Source: Micavibrio_B sp048498395
GTDB taxonomy: Bacteria; Pseudomonadota; Alphaproteobacteria; Micavibrionales; Micavibrionaceae
Assembly (NCBI GenBank): GCA_048498395.1
Contig: JBEHYB010000110.1
Span: 1-5,731 of the forward strand
Direction of reading: 5' to 3'
DNA: 5,731 nucleotides
Both the position numbers and the translations under genes were made by a program. A model generated the notes under the pieces. That model made no database searches. It had not been told where the DNA came from and was given only the letters and a program-made list of their open reading frames with translations. Numbering within the stretch: position 1 is the stretch's first letter; every line of letters begins with the position of its first letter. Of the stretch, positions 5,264-5,731 are shown piece by piece.

Positions 5264-5731
5264 TTACCGTTTTTCGAGTGGAATGAATTCCCGCTGCGCG
5301 GCTCCGGTATAGAGCTGACGAGGGCGTCCGATACGGTTTGACGGCTCTTCCATCATTTCTTTCCATTGGGAAATCCAGCCGACGGTACGCGCTACTGCAA
5401 AGAGAACAGTGAACATGCTGACCGGGAATCCCATGGCTTTCAGAATGATGCCTGAATAGAAATCGACGTTTGGATAGAGCTTGCGGTCGATGAAGTATGG
5501 ATCTGACAGCGCGATACGTTCCAGTTCCATCGCGATAGGCAGCAACGGATCGGTAACGCCAAGTTCCGCCAGAACCTTGTCACAGGCTTCTTTCATCACG
5601 GTCGCGCGTGGATCGAAGTTTTTATAAACGCGGTGACCGAAGCCCATCAGTTTATATTTCTTGGTTTTGACGCCTTCGATAAATTCAGGAATTTTATCGA
5701 CCGTACCGATTTCTGCGAGCATCTCGAGAAC
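5264..5731 (-). CDS. gltA: Citrate synthase, C-terminal part (5' end outside window)
   Basis: Citrate synthase condenses acetyl-CoA and oxaloacetate to citrate at the entry of the TCA cycle. The visible 155 codons run from the window's right edge to TAA at 5264-5266 on the - strand. G-F-G-H-R-V-Y-K at fragment residues 30-37 contains His33, which aligns with catalytic His305 of E. coli. N-V-D-F-Y-S-G at 88-94 contains Asp90, which aligns with Asp362; the His-Asp spacing of 57 residues is the same as in E. coli. A-R-T-V-G-W and R-I-G-R-P-R-Q-L-Y-T-G supply the substrate-binding arginines. The form resembles the type II GltA of proteobacteria; methylcitrate synthase is a less likely alternative. 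An internal ATG at 5722 is not the start, since the frame continues open to the edge. It converges on lpxB. Confidence 0.95.
   Translation of the reverse strand, partial: VLEMLAEIGTVDKIPEFIEGVKTKKYKLMGFGHRVYKNFDPRATVMKEACDKVLAELGVTDPLLPIAMELERIALSDPYFIDRKLYPNVDFYSGIILKAMGFPVSMFTVLFAVARTVGWISQWKEMMEEPSNRIGRPRQLYTGAAQREFIPLEKR

Noticed and set aside
5138..5341. A 67-codon + strand frame starting in the left repeat unit.
   Set aside because: It runs through palindromic repeats and then antisense to gltA codons, with no ribosome site and no protein-like pattern.
1..5731. CRISPR array, tRNA or rRNA genes, transposase, toxin-antitoxin or defence genes.
   Set aside because: None was seen on either strand. 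No regularly spaced direct repeats, tRNA-like cloverleaf or mobile-element proteins were found in the reading frames.

Overview
This window reads as part of an alphaproteobacterial chromosome. It holds the outer-membrane biogenesis and lipid A cluster bamA (3' end), skp/ompH-like, lpxD, fabZ, lpxA, lpxI and lpxB, all on the + strand. It is followed by the convergent 3' part of a citrate synthase gene (gltA) on the - strand. The alphaproteobacterial call rests on the UDP-2,3-diacylglucosamine hydrolase being LpxI (DUF1009 type), where gammaproteobacteria use LpxH, on the gene order, and on the protein motifs. Base composition looks moderate rather than very GC-rich. I cannot name a genus.

Layout: 2-205 is the last part of BamA, ending in a beta-signal with a terminal Phe. 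227-808 is a periplasmic Skp-like chaperone with its own Shine-Dalgarno. 812-1837 (lpxD), 1839-2306 (fabZ), 2355-3155 (lpxA), 3159-3971 (lpxI) and 3968-5113 (lpxB) are packed with gaps of 1 to 48 nt and one 4-nt ATGA overlap, so they are very probably co-transcribed and partly translationally coupled. 5114-5263 is a compact convergent intergenic region made almost wholly of hairpins. 5264-5731 (- strand) is gltA, cut at its 5' end by the window edge.

How the genes work together: LpxA and LpxD add the 3-O and 2-N hydroxyacyl chains, with LpxC (not in this window) acting between them. LpxI cleaves UDP-2,3-diacylglucosamine to lipid X, and LpxB joins lipid X to a second UDP-diacylglucosamine to give the disaccharide. 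FabZ dehydrates 3-hydroxyacyl-ACP, the same pool LpxA and LpxD draw on, so it sits at the branch between phospholipid and lipid A synthesis. BamA and Skp handle outer-membrane proteins, so the operon couples assembly of both outer-membrane components. gltA is unrelated in function.

The genes are a conserved housekeeping set and I see no new enzymatic system. The part most worth a second look is the lpxB/gltA junction. A strong - strand terminator lies inside the lpxB reading frame. Next to it are two oppositely oriented copies of a GTCATCCCGG...GGGACCCAG-type palindromic repeat, flanking a further terminator-like hairpin, with one outer edge falling on the lpxB stop codon.
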